64,000 nucleotides of DNA from Gemmatimonadota bacterium. GTDB taxonomy: Bacteria > Gemmatimonadota > Gemmatimonadetes > Longimicrobiales > Gaopeijiaceae. Location of the stretch: positions 248,001 through 312,000 of the forward strand of contig JAJDUP010000035.1 in assembly GCA_022826565.1 (NCBI GenBank), given 5' to 3'. The position numbers and the translations under genes were made by a program. Positions 1 to 9,775 of the stretch are shown one piece after another (position 1 is the first letter of the stretch; each line of letters opens with the position of its first letter). The notes under the pieces were generated by a model. It was given only the letters and a program-made list of their open reading frames with translations, was not told where the DNA came from and ran no database searches.

Positions 1-2371
1 CACCGTTGAATTCGCGCTCGGAGCCATCCGTCAACCCGTCGCCGTTGGTATCCACCGGAGTGGTCAACCACCACGCACCGATCGGCCGTCCCTCGGAAAC
101 ACGCTTCCCACTCCCGACAAAGAAATCGGCGACACCGCCCATGTCGGTGACTTCATTCTCGTTGTAGTTGAAGGTCCCGCCGACGGACCAGGCCAGCTGC
201 TGACTGTTGAGAACCTGGACCTGCAAAACCACCTCCACCCCCCGGTTCCAGATCTCGCCCACGTTCTCCTGCTGGGTCCCCTGTCCGGTCACCGGCTGGC
301 GCGGCACCTGGAAGAGCGCGTCGGTCGTGCGCGCGTCGTAGAAGGTCAGGTTGAGCCCGATCCGGTTGGCCCATAGCGCGGCGTCGATGCCGGCTTCGAC
401 CGTGGACGTCTTCTCGGGCTTCAGATCCAGGTTGCCCGGATTCGCAAAGCGGGGCGCCGATTGGCCCCTGAACGAGCTGGCCGAGAAGGTCCGGTCTTTC
501 AGAAAGGCTCCGGGGAATTTCCCGGTCTGACCGAACGCCCCTCGTATCTTGAGCTCGTCAACGAACGGGATTCCCAAATCCTCCGAGAGGATGTACGACC
601 CCGTGGCCTTGGGGTAGAGTTCGGTGTCGATGTTATCGCCGAAGCTCGATCCAGCGTCGATGCGGAACCCTCCTCCAAGGTAGAGCTTGTCCCACAGGCT
701 CAACTGCTCGTCCACGTAGAGGCCACCGTTGAACACTTCGGAATTCGCTTCAAAGGCTGTGATCGTCGCCGCATTGTCGAAGTCGAAGGTGCCGGGGAGA
801 GCGAACTCCTGGCCCTGGGCGTTGATGACGCTTTCATCCTCGCGGAAGCCCTGCACGCCGACTGTCAGCTGGGACCCGAGTGTCCTGCCGGGGCTCTCCC
901 AGCTGTAGGTCGCACCGGCATCCATCGAAACCGAGGTGAAGGACCGGTCCCGGCGGTTGAGTTCGCCGGTGGGCTCCCCCGGGGTGAATCCGATGGGCTC
1001 GTAACGGCGCTGCTGATTGTTGCGGTTGTCGGCACCCACGTTCAGCTTGGCGGTAAGGTCGTCCCGGATGTTCCAGCGCGCGCCCGTGGAAAAGATGAAT
1101 CGGTTGACCGATTCCCCGATGTCGGGCAGGAGGAAGATGTCCAGCGCCTCGTGCAGCGTGGACGCTCCGGAAAAGAAGAGGGCGTCACCGACTTCGAAGG
1201 TGGTCAACGGGTCCGCGATCGCCGATCCGTTGTAGAGACGGGCGAAGTTGTGGCGGACGTAGCTCCCCGAGAAATCCAGGGTGAAGTCCTCGGTGAGCGA
1301 CGCCTGCAGACCGCCGCGGAGGTTGTAGTTGGTGCTGCCGTCGTTGGGCTGGGTACCGCTTCTGTTTTCGAGCCGGCCACTGACGCTGTAGGTCACATCG
1401 GCCGTGCCCCCCGTGACGCCCACGTAGTAGTTCTCGGTGGTCCCCTGCTTGAAGTAGAGGTCCCTCAGAAACGTTTCCTCGATCTCCCCGGACTCGACGC
1501 GTTCCGGGAAGATCAGACCCATGTCGAAGATGTTCCAGAGTTCAGGCACCTCGATGCCCTGCTCGACCCGCGCGGTTATCCGCGGCGCCCCCGGAGTCCC
1601 CTTCTTGGTGAAGATCTGAATGACCCCTGTGGCCGCATCCGAGCCGAAGAGCGTCGACGCGGCACCCCCTTTTGTCACCTCGATCCGCTCGATGTCGCTG
1701 GTGAGCAGGTCCGACAGTGCCGAGGACTGCTCCCCTCCAGTCCCCGCAGCGGTCGCATGGTCGTTGTCCACCCGCACGCCGTCCACGTAAATGACCGGTG
1801 TCTGGGCGCCGAATACCGAGGACGCGCCCCGGAAGCTGATCAGGGCACCCGTGCCGGGCTGGGCGGATGTCGCGCTCACGGTGGCCCCGGAGACGCGCCC
1901 CTGCAGCAGCTGGTCGATGGACTGTACCGGTGCCAGTTCGATGTCGTCCGCGGACAGTACCTCGACCGAGGTGCCAAGTGCGCGGCGGGTGGTCTCGGCA
2001 CCCACACCGGTAACCACGATCTCGTTCAGCGCAATAGCCGTCGAGGACATCTCGATGTCGATGCTGGCCGTTTCCCCCGCGGACACCGTGACGGTCTGCT
2101 CCGTCTCGGTATACCCGATCAGGGTAACCCGCACGGTGTGCTCGCCGGCGGGCACGTTAAGAAGCACGAAGCGCCCGGACGAATTGGAAATCTGCCCGAT
2201 CCCGGTGCCATCGACCAGGACCTGGGCGTTGGCCAGCGGGCGCTGTGAGGCGCCGTCCAGGACCTGTCCCTGGATCACGCCTGACTGCGCCTGGGCCGGC
2301 GCGGCGGCTACCGTCAGCGCGACCAGCGCAAACAGGCCGACAGCGCCCTTGATAAGTCGTTTGAATTGCAT
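1..2371 (-). CDS. SusC/RagA-type TonB-dependent outer-membrane receptor, C-terminus cut by window edge
   Basis: Start ATG at 2371 has AAGGA just upstream. The signal peptide ends near AAPAQAQS. A carboxypeptidase-regulatory-like beta-sandwich follows at about residues 29-105 (VIQGQVLDGASQRPLANAQV), then the junction EIVVTG, then a plug domain with the family motifs LLQGRVSG, VIYVDGVRVDN and IERIEVTKGGAASTLFG, then barrel strands. About 790 residues lie in the window, and SusC proteins usually have about 1,000. The part nearest the edge has DTNGDGLTDG, a calcium-binding-like loop seen in this family. The role is TonB-driven uptake of oligomers or other ligands across the outer membrane; the substrate cannot be told. 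A SusD partner, if present, lies outside. The gene follows gyrB by about 185 bp and probably has its own promoter. Confidence 0.93.
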   Translation of the reverse strand, partial: MQFKRLIKGAVGLFALVALTVAAAPAQAQSGVIQGQVLDGASQRPLANAQVLVDGTGIGQISNSSGRFVLLNVPAGEHTVRVTLIGYTETEQTVTVSAGETASIDIEMSSTAIALNEIVVTGVGAETTRRALGTSVEVLSADDIELAPVQSIDQLLQGRVSGATVSATSAQPGTGALISFRGASSVFGAQTPVIYVDGVRVDNDHATAAGTGGEQSSALSDLLTSDIERIEVTKGGAASTLFGSDAATGVIQIFTKKGTPGAPRITARVEQGIEVPELWNIFDMGLIFPERVESGEIEETFLRDLYFKQGTTENYYVGVTGGTADVTYSVSGRLENRSGTQPNDGSTNYNLRGGLQASLTEDFTLDFSGSYVRHNFARLYNGSAIADPLTTFEVGDALFFSGASTLHEALDIFLLPDIGESVNRFIFSTGARWNIRDDLTAKLNVGADNRNNQQRRYEPIGFTPGEPTGELNRRDRSFTSVSMDAGATYSWESPGRTLGSQLTVGVQGFREDESVINAQGQEFALPGTFDFDNAATITAFEANSEVFNGGLYVDEQLSLWDKLYLGGGFRIDAGSSFGDNIDTELYPKATGSYILSEDLGIPFVDELKIRGAFGQTGKFPGAFLKDRTFSASSFRGQSAPRFANPGNLDLKPEKTSTVEAGIDAALWANRIGLNLTFYDARTTDALFQVPRQPVTGQGTQQENVGEIWNRGVEVVLQVQVLNSQQLAWSVGGTFNYNENEVTDMGGVADFFVGSGKRVSEGRPIGAWWLTTPVDTNGDGLTDGSEREFNG

Positions 2372-2555
2372 GGAGTCCTTCCTTCTCGTGTGATTGAAAA
2401 CCGTATTGAGCCTACTGCGACTGCTACTCCGTCGACAATAATGGGTTCGTTGTCGGCCTCCCTTTCTTACTGCGAGAATCTGTCGAATCACGACCGTTCA
2501 AGATACTGCACTGCGCCGATTGCAGCACTTTTCGGCGGCCCGCGGCCACGGAACG

Positions 2556-4868
<2,313 letters not shown>

Positions 4869-4872
<4 letters not shown>

Positions 4873-6017
4873 GCCTCGATCACTCCGCCGTGGATGCGCC
4901 ACCGCTCCAGAGGCCGCCCCGGCAGCCTGACGTCCGATTCCTTCGGGACGGTCATGATGACCTGCCCCGTCACCTCTTCCTCGAGCAGCGACATTACTCG
5001 GCCCGAACGCCCGGAGTCCAGCTCGGCGAAGGCGTCGTCGAGCAGAAGGATCGGCTCCGCGCCGCGCTGCCTCCGGATGGTGGCGGCTTCCGTAAGGCGA
5101 AGGGCCAGGGCGGCTGTGCGGCGCTGGCCTCCCGACCCGAAGCCCCGCAGCGGCACGGTCCGCCCTCCGGCCCCAACCGTGAAGAGCAGTTCGTCGCGAT
5201 GGGGCCCTGCGCTGGTGGCGCCGCGCCGCAGATCGTTCTCCCAGGATTCGTCGAGCCGCGCCCGGAATCTCTCCCGCACGGCCGCCTCGTCGGACGACCG
5301 CGGAGAGGAGCCCTCGGCGTCGCCCGCCTCACCCAGATTCGGCCGGTAGGACATCGTCGCCGATTCGCCGTCCGAGATGGCGCCGTAGTGGTCGGCGAAC
5401 GCTCCGGCCCACTCGGTCGCCCACGCCTGGCGCAGGCAGGTCACCGACGCCCCGGAATCCACCAGGCCGCTGTCCCAGGCCCGAATCCAGTCCTGCCGTC
5501 CGGCCGTGCCTCCACCCGTTCGCAGTGCCGCGTTCCGCTGTGCGAGCGACTTGCGGTACTCCAGGAGGGCGTCCACGTAGCCCGGACGGTTCAGTGACAG
5601 CACGATGTCCAGGAACCGCCGGCGCACGCTCGGCCCATCGTTGATCAGCCGCACGTCGGCGGGAGAAAACACGACCGCGCCCAGCCTGCCGAGGGCGGCC
5701 GATATCCTCAGGGAGTCGTCTCCGTCCACCGTCACCTTCTTGTTCTTTCTCCTGCAGTCGAACCCCGCCGCCACCGTTGTACGGGCACTTCCTTCGACGC
5801 TGCCCCGCAGGTAGAAGACGTCTTCCGAGAAGGCGGCCAACTCGCGGTCGGCGGCCCCGCGGAACGACCGGAAGCTCTCCAGGTAGTACACCGCTTCCAG
5901 CAGGTTCGTCTTCCCTTGCGCGTTGTCGCCGACGACGGCCACTCCCTCCGGCGGGAAGTGCAGTTCCTGGATGCCCAGGTTGCGGAAGTGGCGCAGCTCG
6001 AGTTCCCTCAAGACCAC
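4869..6017 (-). CDS. recF: DNA replication and repair protein RecF
   Basis: An SMC-like ATPase that helps load RecA at gaps in DNA. It has 382 residues, normal for RecF. The N-terminus MVLRELELRHFRNL is typical. Walker A is GDNAQGKT near residue 32, the ABC signature is GSGGQRRTAALALRL, and Walker B with D-loop is PILLLDDAFAELDSGR. It is first in the recF-dciA-gyrB cluster, overlapping dciA by 4 bp. In many genomes dnaA and dnaN sit just upstream of recF, but here the upstream neighbour is an enoyl-CoA hydratase gene, so this cluster is probably not beside the replication origin. Confidence 0.96.
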
Positions 6018-6113
6018 GAAATGGAACGGAAGCGAGGTGTGCCGTACATCCTTTAAATGTAACAGGATCGGCCGGCATTCCGGGCCGGCGGGCGAGCCGC
6101 TTCCCGGTGACTC

Positions 6114-6899
6114 TCAACTGCCCGTGAAGCTCGCCTTTCGCTTCTCCAGAAAGGCCGCCATCCCCTCCTTCATGTCGGAGGTCGAGGCCAGCACGCCGAA
6201 CAGCGTCGATTCGAGCGCCTGGGCGTGGTCCATCGGGCTCTCCACCGCTTCGTAGATCGACTTGAGGGCCATCTCGAGCGCGACGGGCGCGTTGCGGATG
6301 ATGCGCCGGGCCAGCGCCGTGGAACGGTCCATCAGCTCCTCGTGGGGGACGACAATATTCGCGAGGCCGATCGCGGCCGCCCGGTCGGCATCGATCATGT
6401 CGCCCGTCAGGATCATCTCGACGGCGCGGCCCAGGCCCACCAGGCGGGTCAGGCGCACCGTACCCCCATATCCGGGGATGATCCCCAGCCCCACTTCAGG
6501 CAGGCCGAACCGGGCCCGGTCGCTGGCCACGCGGATGTGGCACGCGATCGCCAGTTCGCACCCGCCGCCGAGCGCATATCCCCCGACGGCCGCGATGACC
6601 GGCTTGGGGAAGGTCTCGATGCGCCGGAGGATCTGCTGCCCCTCCGCGCTTATCCGCGCGCCCGTCAGCGTGTTCATCCTGGCCAGGGTGCCGATGTCGG
6701 CACCGGCGACGAACGCCTTGTCCCCGGCGCCGGTCAGGACAACCGCACGCGCCGCCGCATCGTCGAGGAGGGCGGCGAACGCGCCGTCAATCTCCGCCAT
6801 GACATCGGGGTTCAGCGCGTTGAGCTTGGCCTGCCGGTCGATCGTGACGGTGGCCACCGAGTCCGCGATTTCGGTCCTGACGTGGTTGCTGTCGCTCAT
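6114..6899 (-). CDS. Enoyl-CoA hydratase/isomerase family protein (crotonase)
   Basis: A cytoplasmic crotonase-fold enzyme of 261 residues, the usual length. The oxyanion-hole segment is KAFVAGADI. Both catalytic glutamates of classical enoyl-CoA hydratase are present, in GGGCELAIACHIR and FGLPEVGLGIIPGYGGT, so hydration of a 2-enoyl-CoA in beta-oxidation or butyryl-CoA metabolism is likely. It could partner the 3-hydroxyacyl-CoA dehydrogenase and thiolase at 11.3-13.5 kb. No Shine-Dalgarno is clear before the ATG at 6899; a near-duplicate AATGAGCG lies just upstream in another frame. It stands about 100 bp before recF and may share its transcript. The acyl-chain specificity is unknown. Confidence 0.92.
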   Translation of the reverse strand: MSDSNHVRTEIADSVATVTIDRQAKLNALNPDVMAEIDGAFAALLDDAAARAVVLTGAGDKAFVAGADIGTLARMNTLTGARISAEGQQILRRIETFPKPVIAAVGGYALGGGCELAIACHIRVASDRARFGLPEVGLGIIPGYGGTVRLTRLVGLGRAVEMILTGDMIDADRAAAIGLANIVVPHEELMDRSTALARRIIRNAPVALEMALKSIYEAVESPMDHAQALESTLFGVLASTSDMKEGMAAFLEKRKASFTGS

Positions 6900-7230
6900 T
6901 GCCGCTCATTGGTGAGGTGTACGCATTGTCGAGCCGTCGCGGAGCGCGGCTCCTGAGCCTTGAAAGCTAGCGTCGCCGGAGTTCGCGACCAGTTTCCGGG
7001 ACGCGACCCCGGTCCGAACCGGATAGGATCCGTCGGCTGGCCAGGCCAGGTGGCAGCGGCTCCCAATCGGCCACGGAGCCTCGCTGATACGGTGGGCGTG
7101 GCGGTCATCGCACCCCTGCCTTACCTTGCGTGCGGCCCGTGTTGAACGTCCCCGCGTTCATCGAGCGGGCAGTTTCCACCGTCCCGGCTGCACAAACCCG
7201 GGACGCACGACCCAGTTTCATCGAGGGATC
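6900..7230. other. Divergent intergenic region between enoyl-CoA hydratase and ssb
   Basis: No convincing gene in 331 bp. Short open frames here overlap the hydratase start and have no recognisable protein features. I saw no tRNA T-loop signature. The only clear structure is the hairpin at 7181-7204 in the ssb leader. The region must hold promoters for both flanking genes, but no hexamer pair is convincing. Confidence 0.5.
7181..7204 (+). promoter_or_regulatory. Hairpin in the ssb leader
   Basis: Perfect 7-bp inverted repeat GTCCCGG/CCGGGAC around a 10-nt loop, ending 26 bp before the ssb start codon. There is no following U-tract, so a terminator is unlikely. Position suggests a 5' leader structure or a protein site; any role in ssb control is inference. 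Confidence 0.4.
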
Positions 7231-7683
7231 ATGGCGCGTTCTCTGAACAAAGCAACCTTGATCGGCAATGTCGGGGGCGATCCCGACATTCGCACGACGC
7301 AGTCCGGCACCCGGGTGGCCAAGCTGTCCCTGGCGACCAGCCGCAGCTTCGCGGACCGCTCCGGACAGCAGCAGGAGAGGACCCAGTGGCACCGCATCAC
7401 ATTCTTCGGCCGCCTCGTGGATGTCGTCGAACAGTGGGTGAAGAAGGGCGACAGGCTCTTCGTCGAGGGGCGCATAGAGTATTCACAGACCCAGGACGAG
7501 CACGGAGGAACGCGGTACTGGACCGACATCATCGCCTATGAGATGATCATGCTCGGATCCAGTGGCGGTCGCGGGGCATCGGAGCCTCCGGGGCCGGGCG
7601 GCCGTTCCGGGTCCGGCGGCGGATACCGTCCGCCCGCGCCGAGACCTCAGATTACAGAACCGGACGACGACTTGCCGTTCTAG
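7231..7683 (+). CDS. ssb: Single-stranded DNA-binding protein
   Basis: An OB-fold protein that coats single-stranded DNA in replication and repair. It has 150 residues. The N-terminus MARSLNKATLIGNVGGDPDI, WHRITFFGRLVDVVEQWVKKGD and LFVEGRIEYSQ are standard SSB core segments. A Gly/Pro-rich linker follows and the protein ends in the acidic tip DDDLPF, which recruits partner proteins. I chose the ATG at 7231 (GAGGG just upstream) over an in-frame start 35 codons earlier that adds unrelated sequence. It precedes infA by 36 bp on the same strand. Confidence 0.97.
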   Translation: MARSLNKATLIGNVGGDPDIRTTQSGTRVAKLSLATSRSFADRSGQQQERTQWHRITFFGRLVDVVEQWVKKGDRLFVEGRIEYSQTQDEHGGTRYWTDIIAYEMIMLGSSGGRGASEPPGPGGRSGSGGGYRPPAPRPQITEPDDDLPF

Positions 7684-7719
7684 CGGCTTACTGCAGGCAG
7701 TACAACGAGGAAGTGATTC

Positions 7720-7935
7720 TTGGCGAACGACGCGATCGAGATGGAGGGAACCGTAACCGAGGTCCTTCCCAATGCGAACTTCAGGGTGAAGCTCGAGAAC
7801 GGCCACGAGATATTGGCCTACTTGTCGGGCAAGATGAGGAAATTCTACATCCGCGTCCTCGCCGGGGACCGGGTCAAGGTGGAGATGTCGCCGTACGACC
7901 TCACGCGGGGCCGGGTCACCTACCGTTACAAGTAG
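7720..7935 (+). CDS. infA: Translation initiation factor IF-1
   Basis: A 71-residue S1/OB-fold factor that sits in the 30S A site during initiation. The sequence ([58 protein letters not shown]) is unmistakable. The start codon is TTG, preceded by GAGGAAG at good spacing, and no ATG or GTG fits the conserved N-terminus. The gene stands apart from the ribosomal protein operon where infA often lies and may be cotranscribed with ssb. It is convergent with the gene at 7975-8346. Confidence 0.97.
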   Translation: MANDAIEMEGTVTEVLPNANFRVKLENGHEILAYLSGKMRKFYIRVLAGDRVKVEMSPYDLTRGRVTYRYK

Positions 7936-7968
7936 CCGCAGCTACCCGTTAGCCACAGCTACCCGTTC
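7935..7968 (+). repeat. Two-copy 17-bp tandem repeat after infA
   Basis: Units at 7935-7951 and 7952-7968 share CAGCTACCCGTT and differ at two of 17 positions. It begins inside the infA stop codon and fills the gap to the convergent gene. No function is apparent. Confidence 0.6.
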
Positions 7969-7974
7969 CTCGCT

Positions 7975-8346
7975 TCAGTCCGCGGCGTCCCCGCCGGCTT
8001 CCGCAGCTTCCGGGGGCCCGGACTCGCCCGAATGCGCGGGGTCCGGTGGCTCTTCCGACTCCCAGAATCCCATCAGGAAGGGCTCGAATGCTTCGGGGTC
8101 CCTGCTGTACAGGCGAACCCATTCGTCGAACTCCGGGAGGTTCAAACGCTCGCGAATCTTCCCTGTGGCAAGGCTGACACTGTCGCTGAACCCCTCCGGC
8201 GGCACCTGCCCGGTCGCGCGTGCTTCGGACCGGGCCAGTGTGTAGACCTCGTCCGGGGACAGCGCCAGAAGAGCGTCAGCCACACGAGCCGAACAATAGT
8301 CTCTGTATTTCGCCCTGAGTACCGGGTCTTCGTCCTGGCGGTCCAT
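7975..8346 (-). CDS. Hypothetical protein, 123 aa
   Basis: Not recognised. A soluble, acidic protein with predicted helices: RAKYRDYCSARVADALLALS, SPDEVYTLARSEARA, then LPEFDEWVRLYSRDPEAFEP and a Pro/Glu-rich tail. There is no signal peptide or membrane segment. The ATG at 8346 has GAGGA at 8-nt spacing, and codon use is balanced, so it is probably a real gene. It is convergent with infA. An inverted repeat and possible promoter lie about 115 bp upstream at 8459-8489, and a CopG-like regulator is encoded beyond that on the same strand. Confidence 0.7.
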   Translation of the reverse strand: MDRQDEDPVLRAKYRDYCSARVADALLALSPDEVYTLARSEARATGQVPPEGFSDSVSLATGKIRERLNLPEFDEWVRLYSRDPEAFEPFLMGFWESEEPPDPAHSGESGPPEAAEAGGDAAD

Positions 8347-8458
8347 TGAGCCGTCCTCGTTACGCGAACAGGCAACCCGTCAAACAACGTGATCAGTCGC
8401 GTCACACAGGAGACAGCGACTGCGCCACGGAACTAAAGGTAACTGAAAGCAAGGACTA

Positions 8459-8489
8459 CTTGACGGTGGCCACGGCTGTCAAGTATACG
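8459..8489. promoter_or_regulatory. Promoter-like hexamers overlapping a CTTGAC/GTCAAG inverted repeat
   Basis: Six-base arms CTTGAC (8459-8464) and GTCAAG (8478-8483) flank 13 bp. On the plus strand TTGACG, an 18-bp spacer and TATACG resemble a sigma-70 promoter. On the minus strand a perfect TTGACA points toward the 7975-8346 gene but has only a weak -10. The site lies 67 bp past the CopG-like gene and could be its operator, which is inference. Confidence 0.35.
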
Positions 8490-8549
8490 ACCAACTCGAA
8501 TGACTACGACAATGCCTGTAATCGGTCCCTCGCCGGTGCAGTCCGGCCG

Positions 8550-8765
8550 TCAGGTCTGGGCGAACCCCGCGGCGGACTCGCCCGCCATCGAATCCGTGCT
8601 GCGGCCATCGTCCTCTCGCAGGCGATGGTAGACAGCCCGGCGAGTGAGACCGTACTCGATCATGCGGCTAAGGGAATCCGGGTCCGTTCGCTGCACCTCT
8701 TCGGCTTCCGAGGCGACATCGTGAGGTAGGCGGACGCTGAGCTGCACGGACCTGGTTTGCCACAT
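8550..8765 (-). CDS. CopG-like ribbon-helix-helix protein, 71 aa
   Basis: A likely small DNA-binding protein. Residues 6-20 (SVQLSVRLPHDVASE) form the beta-strand and first helix of a ribbon-helix-helix fold, followed by a turn and second helix (DSLSRMIEYGLTRRAVYHRL). The tail is polar. This fold occurs in antitoxins and plasmid or metabolic repressors; no toxin gene is adjacent. I place the start at the ATG at 8765. There is no Shine-Dalgarno, but GATAAT lies 6 bp before the ATG, suggesting a leaderless transcript. An open frame continues 49 codons upstream without fold features. The surroundings are more AT-rich than the rest of the window, which could mean horizontal acquisition. Confidence 0.65.
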   Translation of the reverse strand: MWQTRSVQLSVRLPHDVASEAEEVQRTDPDSLSRMIEYGLTRRAVYHRLREDDGRSTDSMAGESAAGFAQT

Positions 8766-8777
8766 GCCAATATTATC
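8766..8777 (-). promoter_or_regulatory. -10 element of a probable leaderless promoter for the CopG-like gene
   Basis: On the minus strand GATAAT (8777-8772) is followed by 6 bp and the ATG at 8765, with no Shine-Dalgarno between. Five of six bases match the -10 consensus. Confidence 0.4.
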
Positions 8778-8954
8778 CCATGGTTGGAGACAGAAATCTG
8801 TCGAATTGCCGAAAGGCGACACCGCCGACTCACCGGGCGTGCGGGCAAACCACCAGGTTTTCGATCGGGCTTGAACAGTACACCCCGAAAAAGACGACCG
8901 CAAGGTTGGCACGGATTGCTGGCTGATTTCCTAAGTCATTATGCCACAATTACT

Positions 8955-8965
8955 TATAATCTTGC
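8955..8965 (+). promoter_or_regulatory. Perfect TATAAT 5 bp upstream of an ATG
   Basis: TATAAT at 8955-8960 followed by CTTGC and ATG at 8966, the same layout as other suspected leaderless genes here. No -35 is evident. Confidence 0.35.
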
Positions 8966-9160
8966 ATGGATTCGGTAATCCACCTGTTTCTGAAGCTGGG
9001 ACGCCGACACTTCGTCATCGTTCCGATACATGCTAAGTATGAATCTGATAAGCGTTTGCGCCACCTGGAAGGCGCGGCCAGCGGTCGATTCCGTGAACAC
9101 ATTTTTGCAAAAAAATGCAGTGATCTACTGGCGCTGCCGGAAAGCCCCGAATCGGGGTGA
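8966..9160 (+). CDS. Possible small protein, 64 aa
   Basis: Weak candidate. The frame opens at an ATG placed 5 bp after a perfect TATAAT and runs 64 codons. The peptide begins MDSVIHLFLKLGRRHFVIVP and has no recognised domain. The segment RRHFVIVPIHAKYE faintly recalls the strand of HicA-type toxins, but the rest does not fit. It may be a remnant rather than a gene. It is convergent with the gene at 9162-9761. Confidence 0.22.
   Translation: MDSVIHLFLKLGRRHFVIVPIHAKYESDKRLRHLEGAASGRFREHIFAKKCSDLLALPESPESG
9100..9117. repeat. AT-rich palindrome
   Basis: CATTTTT and AAAAATG arms of 7 bp around 4 bp, inside the gene-poor stretch. Not terminator-like because the stem is AT only. Could be a protein site. 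Confidence 0.4.
9145..9157 (-). terminator. Small GC hairpin after the 9162-9761 gene
   Basis: CCCCG/CGGGG with a 3-nt loop, starting 4 bp after the minus-strand stop codon at 9162 and followed on that strand by GCTTTCC. A weak Rho-independent terminator is the likeliest reading. Confidence 0.4.
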
Positions 9161-9161
9161 T

Positions 9162-9761
9162 TCAGGGGAGAACCGACCGGAGGAACGCCCCCAAAGTCCC
9201 CCGATCGAATTCCCGGAACCTCTCGCGCACGTTTCTGGCGGTCTCTTCGAGAAAGATGTTGGCCGTGTGATAGCGCCGGGTGCGCCCTGCCTCCCGGAAA
9301 CGGAGGAAACCCCGCCAGGCCGCGCCGTCACGGAACACGTGCAGGGATGCGACCCATTTGCGGCCGCCGTAGTCGAAGCGCCGGTCTTCCAGTCGCCGCG
9401 GGTGGGTCATTGATGCTGCCCTCGGGTCCTCCGCACCGTCTTCGATGTGGCTGAGCGGATACCGCGCCCGATCGGCCATCCAGACCTCGAAGGGTGGCAG
9501 CGGAAGCAGATGTTCGGCGAAGCTCGCCAGAGAAGCCATGGGATCCTGGGTGTCGTGAATGCCACGCTCATTGGCCCAGAGGCGAGCACGTCCGTACAGC
9601 TCCCGGACCGATTCCCGGGGCACCAGGTGGAGAAGCTTGGCTACCTGTCGGCGCCGGTATGACCGATACCTCGCCCAGAGGATTTCGGGCGTCTCGAGCG
9701 GCGTATCGTTGCGCCCGGTGGTCCCCTGCCACCACATCTGGTCGTGCATTCCGTTGCCCAT
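9162..9761 (-). CDS. Hypothetical protein, 199 aa
   Basis: Not recognised. A soluble protein rich in Arg and aromatic residues. Visible pieces are ILWARYRSYRRRQVAKLLHL, a helical segment ending HLLPLPPFEVWMADRARYPL, and a C-terminal part with alternating strands (FDYGGRKWVASLHVFRDG, WRGFLRFREAGRTRRYHTA) that could be a small beta-domain. There is no signal peptide or catalytic motif I can name. It starts 14 bp after the stop of the 295-aa gene upstream, so the two are probably one operon. The start is uncertain: ATG 9761 has GAGG only 2 bp away, and ATG 9749 four codons later is equally possible. Confidence 0.68.
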   Translation of the reverse strand: MGNGMHDQMWWQGTTGRNDTPLETPEILWARYRSYRRRQVAKLLHLVPRESVRELYGRARLWANERGIHDTQDPMASLASFAEHLLPLPPFEVWMADRARYPLSHIEDGAEDPRAASMTHPRRLEDRRFDYGGRKWVASLHVFRDGAAWRGFLRFREAGRTRRYHTANIFLEETARNVRERFREFDRGTLGAFLRSVLP

Positions 9762-9775
9762 GGCCTCGCGCGGGT

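Larger units (their letters stand above)
8778..9161. other. AT-rich, thinly coded region
   Basis: No secure gene in about 385 bp. It is visibly richer in A/T than its surroundings. It contains a perfect TATAAT (8955-8960) placed 5 bp before an ATG that opens a 64-codon frame, an AT-rich palindrome at 9100-9117 and a small GC hairpin at 9145-9157. It may be a remnant of transferred DNA. Confidence 0.5.

Noticed and set aside
461-2248. Long plus-strand open frame (595 codons)
   Set aside because: It is antisense to the TonB-dependent receptor, Arg/Gly-rich and without any domain; the minus strand gives a clean receptor.
6900-7230. tRNA or small RNA gene
   Set aside because: No T-loop or cloverleaf pattern; the single hairpin is explained as the ssb leader. 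No tRNA was found in the other gaps either.
7935-7968. CRISPR-like repeat
   Set aside because: Only two adjacent 17-bp units with no spacers and no cas genes.
8966-9160. HicA-type toxin
   Set aside because: Only one short strand-like segment resembles HicA; the double-stranded-RNA-binding fold and conserved His context are absent.
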